From NCBI GenBank assembly GCA_958295515.1, contig CATQGW010000001.1, positions 310,001 to 374,000 of the forward strand: 64,000 nucleotides of DNA. The letters run 5' to 3'. Positions 34,103 through 43,061 of the stretch are shown here, in pieces. Position numbers and translations under genes: made by a program. This DNA is from an uncultured Dehalococcoidia bacterium. Its GTDB lineage: Bacteria > Chloroflexota > Dehalococcoidia > Bin125. Below the pieces are notes generated by a model. That model saw only the letters and a list, made by a program, of their open reading frames with translations. It had not been told where the DNA came from and did no database searches. The first letter of the stretch is position 1; each line of letters starts with the position of its first letter.

Positions 34103-35770
34103 ATGCTCGAACAACTCGAACCACCCGCGCAGACGCCGCCGCCCAACATCGAGATCGACGACGTCGACGCGCTGCTCCAGACCCTCCCCGCCGCGATCCG
34201 CCGCGCCATCGAGGCCGAAGACGATTTCGACTCCCTGCTCGAAATCGTGCTCGACCTCGGCCGCCGCCCCAGCGCCCGCTACCGCGACCGCGAAATCGAA
34301 CTCACCGACTCCGAAATCGCCGGCGGCGAACTCGAAGAGGTCGTCCGCCACCTCGGCGAATTCGGCGACGACAACCGCGCCGGCATCGCCCGCACCCTGC
34401 ACCGCATCTCCTGCATCCGCAACCGCCGCCGCAAAATCGTCGGCCTCACCATGCGCGTCGGGCGCGCCGTCAGCGGCTCCGTCGCCCTGATCGAAGACCT
34501 CGTCGCCGCCGGCGCCAGCATCCTCCTGCTCGGACGCCCCGGCGTCGGCAAAACCACCCTGCTCCGCGAGGTCGCCCGCGTCCTCGCCGAGCAGGGCAAG
34601 CGCGTCGTGATCGTCGACACCTCCAACGAAATCGCCGGCGACGGCGATATCCCCCACGCCGGCATCGGGCGCGCCCGCCGCATGCAAGTCGAAACCCCCG
34701 AGCGCCAGCACGCCGTGATGGTCGAAGCCGTCGAAAACCACATGCCCGAAGTGATCGTGATCGACGAAATCGGCACCGAACTCGAAGCCCAGGCCGCCCG
34801 CACCATCGCCGAACGCGGCGTCCAACTCGTCGCCACCGCACACGGCAACTCCCTCGCCAACCTGATGCTCAACCCCACCCTCGCCGACCTGATCGGCGGC
34901 ATCCAGACCGTCACCCTCTCCGACGAAGAAGCGCGCCGCCGCGGCACCCGCAAATCCGTGCTCGAACGCAAGGCCCCGCCCACCTTCAACGCCCTCGTCG
35001 AAATCCAGTCCTTCACCCGCGTTGCCGTCCAGGGCGATGTCGGCGCAACCGTCGACGCCCTGCTGCACGGCGAAACGGCCGAGCCCGAAATCCGCGAAGT
35101 CGACGACGAGGGCGAAGTGCATCGCCGCGCCGGCGCCGAAGCCGGCTTTCCCTGGCCGCGCAGCGAGCCGCCTTCCGCCGGTTTCTTCCCCGCCGCAGCC
35201 GGCCTGCCCTACCAATCCGGCCACGGGACATCACCGTCGCCGCGCAACGGCGGTCGCGACGCCCACCTGCGCCGCCGCGACCGCCGCCGCGCCCCCGAAC
35301 CCGCCGCCGGTCCCCACCAACGCATCTACCCGCTCGGCCTCTCCGCCGGACGCCTGCGCGAAGCGATCCGCGAAAACAGCGCCAACGCCTCCGTCGTCGA
35401 CCGCCTCGAAGACGCCGACGTCGTCATGACCCTCCGCTCCGCCTTCCGCCGCCGCCCGCCCGACCTGCGCGACGCCGAAGCGCGGCGCCTCCCCATCGTC
35501 GTGCTCAAGCACAACACCGTGATGCAAATGCAGCAGAGCCTCCGCGCCCTCTCTCAGGGCGCCGCCCCCGGCGACGAACTCACCGCCGCCCTCGCCGAAG
35601 CCGAAGACGCCGTCCAGACCATCCACAGCGGCGTCCGCGACGCTGTCGAACTCGCCCCGCGCAACCCCTACATCCGCAAACTCCAGCACGAACTCGCCGC
35701 CCGCGAAACCCTCAACTCCACCAGCCTCGGCCGCGACCCCCACCGCCGCGTCCGCATCCACACCCTCTAA
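34103..35770 (+). CDS. R3H domain AAA ATPase (Ycf45/SpoIIIAA-like)
   Basis: A 555-residue P-loop ATPase with a C-terminal R3H nucleic-acid-binding domain. The N-terminal part (DVDALLQTLPAAIRRAIE and LGRRPSARYRD) is followed by Walker A LGRPGVGKTTLLREV and Walker B VIVIDEIGTELEA. The C-terminus has LQHELAARETLNSTSLGRDP and RRVRIHTL, the R3H signature. Homologues occur in cyanobacteria, plastids and Chloroflexota; the function is not established. A GTG at 34076 overlapping pdxT by 20 bases is an alternative start; neither start has a clear ribosome site. Confidence 0.85.
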   Translation: MLEQLEPPAQTPPPNIEIDDVDALLQTLPAAIRRAIEAEDDFDSLLEIVLDLGRRPSARYRDREIELTDSEIAGGELEEVVRHLGEFGDDNRAGIARTLHRISCIRNRRRKIVGLTMRVGRAVSGSVALIEDLVAAGASILLLGRPGVGKTTLLREVARVLAEQGKRVVIVDTSNEIAGDGDIPHAGIGRARRMQVETPERQHAVMVEAVENHMPEVIVIDEIGTELEAQAARTIAERGVQLVATAHGNSLANLMLNPTLADLIGGIQTVTLSDEEARRRGTRKSVLERKAPPTFNALVEIQSFTRVAVQGDVGATVDALLHGETAEPEIREVDDEGEVHRRAGAEAGFPWPRSEPPSAGFFPAAAGLPYQSGHGTSPSPRNGGRDAHLRRRDRRRAPEPAAGPHQRIYPLGLSAGRLREAIRENSANASVVDRLEDADVVMTLRSAFRRRPPDLRDAEARRLPIVVLKHNTVMQMQQSLRALSQGAAPGDELTAALAEAEDAVQTIHSGVRDAVELAPRNPYIRKLQHELAARETLNSTSLGRDPHRRVRIHTL

Positions 35771-35781
35771 GCGCAAAGCCG

Positions 35782-36819
35782 TCAGCGCGTGCCCGCCGAG
35801 AAGACTTCCGGCCCCGAAGTGCTGAACACATCGAACTCCAGCGCCGCCGCTTCGCGCTCGCGGCGGTAGCTCGCCGCCGCGCCGATCATCGCCGCGTTGT
35901 CCGTGCAGAGCCGGATCGGCGGCACCCGCACGGGCACGTTGCAGCGCTCCGCCAGCGCCTCGCGCAGCGCGCCGTTGGCCGCCACCCCGCCCGCCACGAT
36001 CACGCAGGCCGCGCCGAGCTCATCCGCCGCCGCTGCCGTCTTCGCCGCCAGCACGTCAACCACCGCCTCCTGAAAGCGTGCCGCCGTAGCGGGCACATCA
36101 AACTCCCCTGCCCGCGTGCGGTGCAGCACCGCCGTCTTCAGCCCGCTAAACGAGAAGTCGTAGCTGCCCCGCAGCCAGGCGCGCGGGAACGGCTCGGTCG
36201 CAGCCAATGTCTGCGCGTCCGCCTCCCGCGCCACCCGCTCAATCACCGGACCGCCGGGAAACGGCAGGCCGAGCAGCCGCCCCACCTTGTCGAACGCCTC
36301 GCCGGCCGCATCGTCGCGGGTCTGCCCCAGCCGCTCCACCTGCCCGTGATCGGTAATCCAGAACAGCTCCGTGTGACCGCCCGAGACCACCAGCGCAACC
36401 AGCGGGAACGGCGGCGGCGTGTCGTCCCACGCCTCCCGCGCCGGGCGCAGCCAGTTGGCGTAGAGGTGCCCCTCGATGTGATGAATGGGGATCAGCGGCA
36501 ACCCCCGCGCCCAGGCAACGGCCTTGGCCGCGTTCACCCCGACCAGCAGCGAGCCGCCCAGCCCCGGACCCTGCGTCACCGCGATCGCGTCGATCTCCTC
36601 CCAGCCGCAGCCCGCCGCGTCGAGCGTGCCCTGTAGCACCGGTGCCAGATTGCGCAAATGCTCGCGGCTGGCCACCTCCGGCACCACACCCCCATAGCGG
36701 CTGTGAATCTCCGCCTGCGAGGCCACCACCGAGGCCAGCACCTCCACGCCGTCCTCGATCACCGCGCCCGCAAACTCGTCGCAGGAAGACTCCAACGCCA
36801 GCACCCGAAACGGTTTCAT
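35782..36819 (-). CDS. tsaD: tRNA N6-adenosine threonylcarbamoyltransferase TsaD
   Basis: Transfers the threonylcarbamoyl group to A37 of ANN-decoding tRNAs. The 345-residue protein starts MKPFRVLALESSCDEFAGAV and has the metal motif HHIEGH, GPGLGGSLLVG, VSGGHTELF and DNAAMIGAA. Length and motifs are complete. Partners TsaB and TsaE are not in the window. Convergent with the R3H ATPase gene. Confidence 0.97.
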   Translation of the reverse strand: MKPFRVLALESSCDEFAGAVIEDGVEVLASVVASQAEIHSRYGGVVPEVASREHLRNLAPVLQGTLDAAGCGWEEIDAIAVTQGPGLGGSLLVGVNAAKAVAWARGLPLIPIHHIEGHLYANWLRPAREAWDDTPPPFPLVALVVSGGHTELFWITDHGQVERLGQTRDDAAGEAFDKVGRLLGLPFPGGPVIERVAREADAQTLAATEPFPRAWLRGSYDFSFSGLKTAVLHRTRAGEFDVPATAARFQEAVVDVLAAKTAAAADELGAACVIVAGGVAANGALREALAERCNVPVRVPPIRLCTDNAAMIGAAASYRREREAAALEFDVFSTSGPEVFSAGTR

Positions 36820-36898
36820 CGCCGTATCCCGTGTACTTCAACTCGCCGTATGTAGGGCAAGCCTAACGCGCCCAGGCAACACAGCGCAGCCGCCACCG

Positions 36899-39148
36899 TC
36901 ACTCCCGCGCAGCGTCGCCGGCCGCGGGCAGCGGGGAGACGATCAGCCGGGTGGCGAAGGCATACGTGATCTGGCCGCGCGCTTCATCGACCGCCACGCC
37001 GCGCAGACCGCGCAGCTGCTCGGCGGCGATCTGGCGGCTGAGCGCCCCGTCGGGACCGAGAACCAGGACGCGATGATTGCCCCGGTCCGCGAGGTACAGC
37101 AGGCCCGAAGAGCCGCCCACGCCCAGCGAGGCCGGCACCATCGGATCGCGGTCCAGGCCTTCGAGCGTCAGCGGGCGCTCCTCGCCGTCGATGAAACGCC
37201 GCAGGCGGCCGTCGGCGAGCGCAACGAAGATCGCCACCGAGCCGTCCTGCCGCGGAGCGACGGCGATCTCGATCGCCGCGCTGAGATCCGTGCGCGGCGT
37301 CATGCGCTGCGGCGAACCGAGCAGGCCGTCGTCGGCCGCGCGGGGGAAGCGCCAGATTGCCCCGCCGCGCGCGTCGAGCAGCCAGAGCCCCTCGCCGCCG
37401 ACCGCGATCGCGTCGAGCGAGCCGAGCCGCTCGACCTCCGGCACGCCGACCAGCAGCGCGCCGGCCTCGTCGAGCCGAAACAGCTGGCCACTGCTGTCCA
37501 GCACCCAGAGCGCCGCCCCGTCGAGCGCGAGCGAAAGCGGGCGCGCGGTGCGGCGCTGGCTGTCGGCAGTGAGCGATGTTCCCTCGCTGAAGATCACGCT
37601 GGCCACGCCGCTGGGGCTGATCACGAAGACTCGCCCACCGGCATCGTCGAGCGCAAAGAGGCGATCGCTGGCCTGGTAGATCGCGCCCACCGCGATGCTC
37701 GGCCCGAAGCGGCCGAGATCGACCAGCGTCTCGAACCCGGCCGGCACGAAGAGCAGATCGAGTTCGGCCAACGCCGCCTCGATCTCAACGCGCAGGTCGA
37801 GCGCCTGCTGGTCCAGCGGCTTGTCTTCCAGCGCCAGGTTGACATCGCCCAGCGCCATGCGCAGCGCGCCGCGCGAGCTTGGCACATCCACCCCCAGCGC
37901 GGCCGCGGCCAGCCCCTGCCGGGCGCTCTCCAGGCGTTCGCTGAACTGCTCATCGTCGCGCGAGAGCAGCGTGGGCGCGACCAGCGCAGCGGAGATCCCG
38001 GCAAGCGCGAGCAGCATGCCGAAGAGCGCGATCAATGTCGTACGCAGCGGCGGTCCGCGCCGGCGGCGCTGACTTTCCAACTCGGGGCGGGAGGCCGAGG
38101 GATCGGGCAGATCGCCGCTCAACTCGGCCAGCGGACGACTCCAGCCGGGCGGAGCGCCCCCTCCACCGCCTGCCGCCTCCACCGCCAGCACGGAGAGATC
38201 AACAGGCGCGAACGGATTAGTCGGCCAGTTCCCGCGCGGCTCCGGCGGCGCGCTGAAGACGAATTCCGGCGCAGGCGCAGGCACGGGCGCCGTCATCGCC
38301 GGCCGCTCCTCGCGCGGCGGTGCGGGCGCGGGCGGCGGCTCAGGTTCATCCGACGCCGCAGGCTCGATGCGAATTGCGTCGATCGGCGGAGGCGGCTCAA
38401 CCGCCGGCGCAGCGGGCGCGGGCGGGGCCTCGGGTTCGCGCGGCGGCGGGCGCGAAGCCGGCGGATCGCTGGGCGGCAGACTGACGACCAGCGCCGCCGC
38501 CTGAGTCAGATCGCGCAGCGCGGGATAGAGATTGGGCAACACATCGTCGACCGCCAGCTGTCCGAAATTGATCCGCCCGGCCGCATCGACCAGCCGCTGC
38601 GCGTTGCTCGTCAGCAGCAGCGCCCAGCCGTCCTGCGCGGCGAGCATCGGGAAAAACTGCGCGCGCAGCGCGCCGCTCCCACCGATCGGCTGCGCAACCG
38701 GATCGCCCTCGCGGTGCGCGCGCACCTGCAGCGTGCGCAGCGCGCCCGGCGGCGGGTCCCCGGCCAACACCGCCAGCGAGGGCCCCGCCTGCGCCAGGAT
38801 GCCCGGATCGCCCTCGCGCAAGAGCGCGCACGACACGCCGTAGCTGGCCTGTTGCGCGGGCAGATGCTCGCGGTTCCACTGGCGCAGCTCTTCGTGCCGA
38901 CCCTCCAGCGCCTCCGTCAGCGCACCGGTCAGCGAGCGTGCGGCGGGGTCGAAGGCCTCGCCGATCCGGGTCACGAAGGTGTCGATGAACGCATCGCCGC
39001 CGGGCGAGGCCGATTCGGCCAGCACAAAGAGGCGCACCAGCCGCCCGCGCCGGTCGCGGCGCTCGGCGAACGCAATCTGGGGGGCATCCTCAACCGCCGC
39101 GCCCCCCGAGATGCGCAGTTGCGACGTCCAGACAGAGTCAGTGGTCAT
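36899..39148 (-). CDS. Membrane protein: PP2C-like pseudo-phosphatase plus extracellular beta-propeller
   Basis: A 749-residue protein with three parts. Residues 1 to about 215 resemble a PP2C phosphatase fold, but the metal-binding sites are altered: VLAESASPGGD where PP2C has VADGMGG, QAGPSLAVL where it has VGDSRAYL, and LLTSNAQ where it has SDGL. Residues about 218-340 are Pro/Ala-rich. A membrane helix (LIALFGMLLALAGISAALVA) lies near 370-395. The rest is propeller-like, with strands such as ALWVLDSSGQLFRLDE and LLYLADRGNHRVLVLG. It may sense extracellular signals, with a catalytically dead cytoplasmic domain. Divergent from a small unknown gene. Confidence 0.7.
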   Translation of the reverse strand: MTTDSVWTSQLRISGGAAVEDAPQIAFAERRDRRGRLVRLFVLAESASPGGDAFIDTFVTRIGEAFDPAARSLTGALTEALEGRHEELRQWNREHLPAQQASYGVSCALLREGDPGILAQAGPSLAVLAGDPPPGALRTLQVRAHREGDPVAQPIGGSGALRAQFFPMLAAQDGWALLLTSNAQRLVDAAGRINFGQLAVDDVLPNLYPALRDLTQAAALVVSLPPSDPPASRPPPREPEAPPAPAAPAVEPPPPIDAIRIEPAASDEPEPPPAPAPPREERPAMTAPVPAPAPEFVFSAPPEPRGNWPTNPFAPVDLSVLAVEAAGGGGGAPPGWSRPLAELSGDLPDPSASRPELESQRRRRGPPLRTTLIALFGMLLALAGISAALVAPTLLSRDDEQFSERLESARQGLAAAALGVDVPSSRGALRMALGDVNLALEDKPLDQQALDLRVEIEAALAELDLLFVPAGFETLVDLGRFGPSIAVGAIYQASDRLFALDDAGGRVFVISPSGVASVIFSEGTSLTADSQRRTARPLSLALDGAALWVLDSSGQLFRLDEAGALLVGVPEVERLGSLDAIAVGGEGLWLLDARGGAIWRFPRAADDGLLGSPQRMTPRTDLSAAIEIAVAPRQDGSVAIFVALADGRLRRFIDGEERPLTLEGLDRDPMVPASLGVGGSSGLLYLADRGNHRVLVLGPDGALSRQIAAEQLRGLRGVAVDEARGQITYAFATRLIVSPLPAAGDAARE

Positions 39149-39243
39149 GCGCGCCTGCTGGATTTCCCGCCTCGGTCCCGCCGACTCTCCCCATCGTAGC
39201 GGGCGTTACAGTCGCCGCCGCACCCGATCATTACGACGGTACG

Positions 39244-39249
39244 TATAAT
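39244..39249 (+). promoter_or_regulatory. Possible -10 element TATAAT
   Basis: A perfect TATAAT 66 bases before the ATG at 39315, within the 166-base divergent gap 39149-39314. No good -35 is found at the usual distance, so support is weak. Confidence 0.3.
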
Positions 39250-39314
39250 CCCCTTGATGACCGGCGTCGCGCAGCCTGTGTACGGCTGGCGTGCGCCCGT
39301 AGAGCGGCGGACGG

Positions 39315-39740
39315 ATGGCCGAATTCGTTCCCGATGAGCAGTCCGCGCTACGCGCCGAGCTGCGCCTGCGGCTGGCCGATGAGGCGTTCGCCGCCGCCGC
39401 CGAGCGCGTTGAGGCGCTGCTGCGCGAGGCCGCGCTCGAACTGCGCCCCTTTCCACCCTTCCCCGGCGCGTTTTTCACCATCGGCGTGGAAGTCGAGCCG
39501 GACGGGGTGCAGGATCGACAGATCGGCTGCGTGATCGTGACCGAAGAAGGCGACCTGCGCGAGTTGCAGATATCGTTCGACGACGAGGGTCCGTCCGCGC
39601 TGTTCGGCGCGAGCGATCCCGTCTCGATGCGCGATGAAACGCTGCTCGAGCTGGAAAACATCTCGCCCCAGGACCGCCTGACACTGGCGCGCAACGGGTT
39701 GCAGGCGGTCTCCAGGCTGCTGCGCGCCCGCGCCGATTGA
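39315..39740 (+). CDS. Hypothetical protein, 141 aa
   Basis: Unrecognised soluble protein starting MAEFVPDEQSALRAELRLRL. A helical N-terminus is followed by a beta-rich middle (FFTIGVEVEPDGVQDRQIGCVIVTEEGDLR landmarks: FFTIGVEVEP, GCVIVTEEGD, LQISFDDEG). The C-terminus is helical (LARNGLQAVSRLL). It lies 10 bases before the TPR gene on the same strand and divergent from the pseudo-phosphatase gene, so the three may form a functional set. Confidence 0.65.
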   Translation: MAEFVPDEQSALRAELRLRLADEAFAAAAERVEALLREAALELRPFPPFPGAFFTIGVEVEPDGVQDRQIGCVIVTEEGDLRELQISFDDEGPSALFGASDPVSMRDETLLELENISPQDRLTLARNGLQAVSRLLRARAD

Positions 39741-39750
39741 GGAGTAGACC

Positions 39751-40914
39751 GTGCAGATTTTGACCTTTCTCCTGCGAGTCGCGCCCTGGCTGGCCGGGCT
39801 CTGGCTCTACCGCACCCTGCAGCAGCAACAGCAGCTGGAGCGGGACCTGAGCCAGGAGCGGCTCGATCACCTCCAGCTCCAGCTGACCTCGGAGCGGGCG
39901 CGCCGCGAGCAGGCCGAGCTGATGGCCCGCGAGGCGGTGCAAGCGCCGGGCCGCGACGTGAGCGAAGCACCGCGCGCGCCGCTTGCCCCTCCCGCCGCGC
40001 CCCCGCCGGCCCCCGCGCCGCGCGCCGCTGCCCCACCCGCCCCTGCGCCGGCCGCCGCGCCGCCGCCCGCCGCCGTCGCGCCGCCCAGCCCGCCCCCGGC
40101 GCCGCCGCCGCCCGCGCCGGAGCCCGCTCCGATGCCCGCCGCCGCCGCGGTCTCCACACCCAGCCCCGCGCCGCCCCCGGCTGCCCCGCCGACCCCTCCC
40201 GCGCCCACGCCTCCCGCCGCTGCACCGCCGCCGCAACCGCCGGCCATGCCCGTTCCCGAGCCGCCCGCGCTGGACGACCGGCCGGCGGCGCAGATTCCCG
40301 CGCCGCGCAACGCGGCTTCCTATCTCGACGAGGGCAACGCGCACTTCGGCGCAGGCAACTACGAGCAAGCCGGGCTGCAATACGGGCGGGCGATCGAGTC
40401 CGACCCCAACTCCGCCGCCGCCTACTACAACCGCGCCAACGCGCTGGTGCGGCTGGACCGCAGCGAGGACGCCGCGGCCGACTACGAGCGGGCCATCGAA
40501 CTCGCGCCCGACGATCCCGACATCTACGTCAACCGCGGCCTGCTGCGCCTCTTCGAGCGCGATTTCAACTCCGCCGAGCAGGATTTCCGCCACGCGCTGA
40601 CGCTGCGACCCGACGACGGCGCCGCGCACACCAACCTCGGCCTCACGCTGCTCTACGAAGAGCGCGCGCAGGAGGCGCTCGATTCGTTCACCACCGCCGT
40701 CGCGCTGGAACCGGGACAACCCGGCGCGCACTACGGATTGGCCAGCGCCGCCGCCACGCTGGGACAGCAGGACGCCGCGGTCAACGCGCTCCAGCAGGCC
40801 ACCAGCCTCAATCCGCGCTACGCCGAGGCCGCACGCACCGACGACCACTTCGAGTCGCTGCGCAGCAATCCCAGCTTCCAGTCGCTGGTCAGCGACGGGA
40901 ACGCCAACAACTGA
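39751..40914 (+). CDS. Membrane-anchored TPR protein with Pro/Ala-rich linker
   Basis: A 387-residue protein. An N-terminal hydrophobic segment (ILTFLLRVAPWLAGLWLY) is followed by a coiled-coil-like Gln/Glu-rich helix (LQQQQQLERDLSQERLDHLQ), then about 110 residues of Pro/Ala-rich linker. The C-terminal half has about five TPR repeats (YLDEGNAHFGAGNYEQAG, AYYNRANALVRLDRSEDAA, IYVNRGLLRLFERDFNSAE and others). GTG start with a GAGGAG site. TPRs usually mediate protein-protein contacts. Confidence 0.8.
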   Translation: MQILTFLLRVAPWLAGLWLYRTLQQQQQLERDLSQERLDHLQLQLTSERARREQAELMAREAVQAPGRDVSEAPRAPLAPPAAPPPAPAPRAAAPPAPAPAAAPPPAAVAPPSPPPAPPPPAPEPAPMPAAAAVSTPSPAPPPAAPPTPPAPTPPAAAPPPQPPAMPVPEPPALDDRPAAQIPAPRNAASYLDEGNAHFGAGNYEQAGLQYGRAIESDPNSAAAYYNRANALVRLDRSEDAAADYERAIELAPDDPDIYVNRGLLRLFERDFNSAEQDFRHALTLRPDDGAAHTNLGLTLLYEERAQEALDSFTTAVALEPGQPGAHYGLASAAATLGQQDAAVNALQQATSLNPRYAEAARTDDHFESLRSNPSFQSLVSDGNANN

Positions 40915-40945
40915 GGCTGCGAGCCAGGCGAGCGCAGGCTCGGCG

Positions 40946-41374
40946 ATGACCGAGATCCGCGAGTACCGCAAGGCGACGCGCTGCGAGCGCGGCGGCCGCC
41001 TGCGGCGCTGCCGCCGACCCCTCGCCGGCCAGTGCCAATACTGCGCGCTCGGCTTCTGCGAGCGCCACGGCCTGCTGCTCGATGACGGCCAGCAAGTCTG
41101 CAGCGACAAGCCCTGCCAGGCCAAGAAAGAAGACGTCGAGCGCCACCTCGTCTTCAAAGCCGCCGCGCTGCAGCGCAACCGCGCCGACGCCTGCGGCATA
41201 CCCGACTGCGATGCCCCCCTCGCCCGCGACTGCGAACGCTGCCTGCGCACCTACTGCGCCGAGCATCTGCGCGACGTAGTGATCAACGTAGTGCGCGGCA
41301 CCGAACGCGCCATGGAGGTAGTGCGGCTCTGCCACCACTGCCAAACCCGCGCCGCCATGTGGGCAGAGCACTAA
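40946..41374 (+). CDS. Cys-rich putative zinc-binding protein
   Basis: A 142-residue protein with many Cys and His, grouped as CERGG...CRR, CQYCALGFCERH, CSDKPC, CGIPDC, CERCLRTYCAEH and CHHC. These look like two or three small zinc-binding modules similar in spacing to B-box or ribbon folds. No enzymatic motif is seen. It follows the TPR gene by 31 bases on the same strand and may belong to the same transcript. Not recognised from any named family. Confidence 0.65.
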   Translation: MTEIREYRKATRCERGGRLRRCRRPLAGQCQYCALGFCERHGLLLDDGQQVCSDKPCQAKKEDVERHLVFKAAALQRNRADACGIPDCDAPLARDCERCLRTYCAEHLRDVVINVVRGTERAMEVVRLCHHCQTRAAMWAEH

Positions 41375-41445
41375 CCCGCCGCACCAACGCTCCGTGCCCC
41401 ACACAGCGAGATTGCCGCGGCGGAGCGCGGCAATGACGGAGAAGT

Positions 41446-41615
41446 GTCGTCATACCCGCGCTTGCATCCCCCGTCATTCTCGCCCTCACTTCCCGTCACT
41501 CCCACCCTCGCTTCCCGTCATTCCCGCCCTCGCTCCCCTGTCATTCCCGCCCCCGCTTCCCGTCATTCCCGCCCCCGAGCGGGAATCTCCCACGCCCCCA
41601 CCTCCCAAGCCTCGC
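41446..41615. repeat. Degenerate array of hairpin repeat A half copies
   Basis: Six or more variants of CGTCATTCCCGCC or CGTCACTCCCACC in a row, ending in one complete copy (CGTCATTCCCGCC...GAGCGGGAATC at about 41560-41587) followed by a diverged core CCACCTCCCAAGC. One B-type half copy (CGTCATACCCGCGCTTGC) lies at 41451. Fills the 243-base gap between the Cys-rich and Nudix genes. Confidence 0.8.
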
Positions 41616-41617
41616 CG

Positions 41618-42106
41618 CTAGCCCCGCGCCGCCCGCCAGGCGGACAAAATTCCCGCATCATGCGCGAAGCTGGCCGCCACCTCCTCAGGACGCCGCCAGC
41701 CGGCGTCCAACGCCTCGGAGCCGGGCTGCAAGCGCCCGCCGACCGGCCAGGCGCGCCAGACCAGCAGCACCACCGGATCCCCTCCGCCCGACCAAACGCC
41801 CAACAGCTCACCCAACTCCACTTCAACGCCCGTCTCCTCGCGCACCTCGCGCCGCGCCGCCTCGCGCACATCCTCGCCCGCGTCCACGAACCCGCTCGGC
41901 CAGGCCCAGCGGTACATGTTCGGCTCGTGATTGCGCTGCATGTAAAGCAGGCGACCTTCGGGGTCCTCCACCAGCACGACGACCGCCAGCTTGGGATCGA
42001 GATAGTGGACGAACTCGCACTCACCGCACCAGCGGCGGCCGTCGGCGCGCCCCTCCAGACGCAGCGACGCGCCGCAGCGCGGACAGAAGCGCGGCTGCTC
42101 CGCCAT
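41618..42106 (-). CDS. Nudix hydrolase with N-terminal zinc ribbon
   Basis: A 162-residue hydrolase. CPRCGASLR...CGECEF at the N-terminus forms a zinc ribbon, as in NADH pyrophosphatase-like Nudix proteins. The Nudix box GFVDAGEDVREAARREVREE continues TGVEV and is complete. It probably cleaves a nucleoside diphosphate derivative; the substrate is unclear. The stop abuts the hairpin repeat array. Upstream on the same strand, 8 bases apart, is the PIG-L gene. Confidence 0.9.
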   Translation of the reverse strand: MAEQPRFCPRCGASLRLEGRADGRRWCGECEFVHYLDPKLAVVVLVEDPEGRLLYMQRNHEPNMYRWAWPSGFVDAGEDVREAARREVREETGVEVELGELLGVWSGGGDPVVLLVWRAWPVGGRLQPGSEALDAGWRRPEEVAASFAHDAGILSAWRAARG

Positions 42107-42114
42107 TAACCCGC

Positions 42115-42864
42115 CTAGAACGGCATCGAGACCCGCTCAAAGCGCTCGTAGAAACGCCCGTCCGGCGAGCGCCAGCGATCCCGCACGTTCTTGATGAAGT
42201 CCTCCCCGCGCTCCCCGAACTGCGACACATGCCGCGTCAGCGCCCGAATCTTCGTGTCCAGCACATCGCTCACATCAACCTCAAAGTTGATGTCGCGGTT
42301 GCCCCAGATGAACATCTCCGCCACGTTGTGCGTCTCCAGCCCCTCGGCGAGATGCTCCGGAAAGTTCAGCCGGTCGCGCGCCGTCGGGTAGACCGCGTCA
42401 ATCGCCATCTCCCCCGTCCGACGATGATCGCGGTGGTTCACGAAACCGCGGAACTCCGCCAGCGGATCCTCGGGATCCGGCTCCAGCACCCGGCGGTGAA
42501 TGATCTCCGGCGAGTGCGTGAAGATCGCGTGCGGCTTCAGCCGCCGGATCGTGCGCACGATCCCGCCCAGCATCTCGCGACTGTATTCCAGTTCACCGTC
42601 CTCCGCGCCGAGAAAGGTGCAGGTCAGCACGCCCAGCTCGGTGGCCGCGTTGCGCTGCTCTTCCTCGCGCATCGGCACAAGCCGTTCGCTGGTCATCTCC
42701 GGATCGGCGCTGCCCTTGGCTCCGTTGGTCACCACCAGATAGTGCATCTGCCAGCCCAGCGTCGTCCACAGCGCCGCCGTGCCGCCCGCGCCGAAATCGG
42801 GGTCGTCGGGGTGAGCGGCAATCACAAGGCCAATCTTGTTCTCGGTGTCCGGCGGCTGGGTCAT
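42115..42864 (-). CDS. PIG-L/LmbE family deacetylase
   Basis: Zinc-dependent N-deacetylase of 249 residues. The zinc motif AHPDDPDFGAGG is near residue 16, and the second ligand region is VNHRDHRRTGEMA; HSPEIIHRR also fits the family. Possible substrates include N-acetylglucosaminyl compounds such as mycothiol or bacillithiol precursors. The ATG at 42864 follows a GAGGAG site six bases upstream; a start at 42894 is possible but weaker. Divergent from lexA. Confidence 0.88.
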   Translation of the reverse strand: MTQPPDTENKIGLVIAAHPDDPDFGAGGTAALWTTLGWQMHYLVVTNGAKGSADPEMTSERLVPMREEEQRNAATELGVLTCTFLGAEDGELEYSREMLGGIVRTIRRLKPHAIFTHSPEIIHRRVLEPDPEDPLAEFRGFVNHRDHRRTGEMAIDAVYPTARDRLNFPEHLAEGLETHNVAEMFIWGNRDINFEVDVSDVLDTKIRALTRHVSQFGERGEDFIKNVRDRWRSPDGRFYERFERVSMPF

Positions 42865-42942
42865 GGGAGGCTCCTCGGTCAGGTTCAGAGACACAGGATC
42901 GCGCGAATCTGCGCAGAATGCAGCATCGCGCTTGACATGCAG

Positions 42943-42971
42943 TTGACAGGACGGCTGCGAGTGGTCATGAT
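42943..42971 (+). promoter_or_regulatory. lexA promoter
   Basis: Perfect -35 TTGACA (42943-42948) and -10 CATGAT (42966-42971, 4/6 match) with a 17-base spacer. A second TTGACA lies 11 bases upstream (42932-42937) without its own -10. The SOS box begins 14 bases after the -10, close to the expected transcription start. Confidence 0.6.
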
Positions 42972-42984
42972 CAGTCTAGCGGCA

Positions 42985-42996
42985 GAACTCAGGTTC
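42985..42996. promoter_or_regulatory. LexA operator (SOS box) GAACTCAGGTTC
   Basis: A perfect match to the Gram-positive type SOS box GAAC-N4-GTTC, 66 bases before the lexA ATG and just downstream of the predicted -10, where LexA binding would block transcription. It suggests autoregulation. Confidence 0.75.
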
Positions 42997-43061
42997 CGCG
43001 CAGGCGTGCGATGCAAAGCCGCACCGCAGCCCGCCCACAGCGCCGCAGACGGGAGTGAATC

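Noticed and set aside
41446..41615. CRISPR-like repeat row
   Set aside because: Units are about 20-30 bases, diverged, without defined spacers, and match the dispersed hairpin family A.
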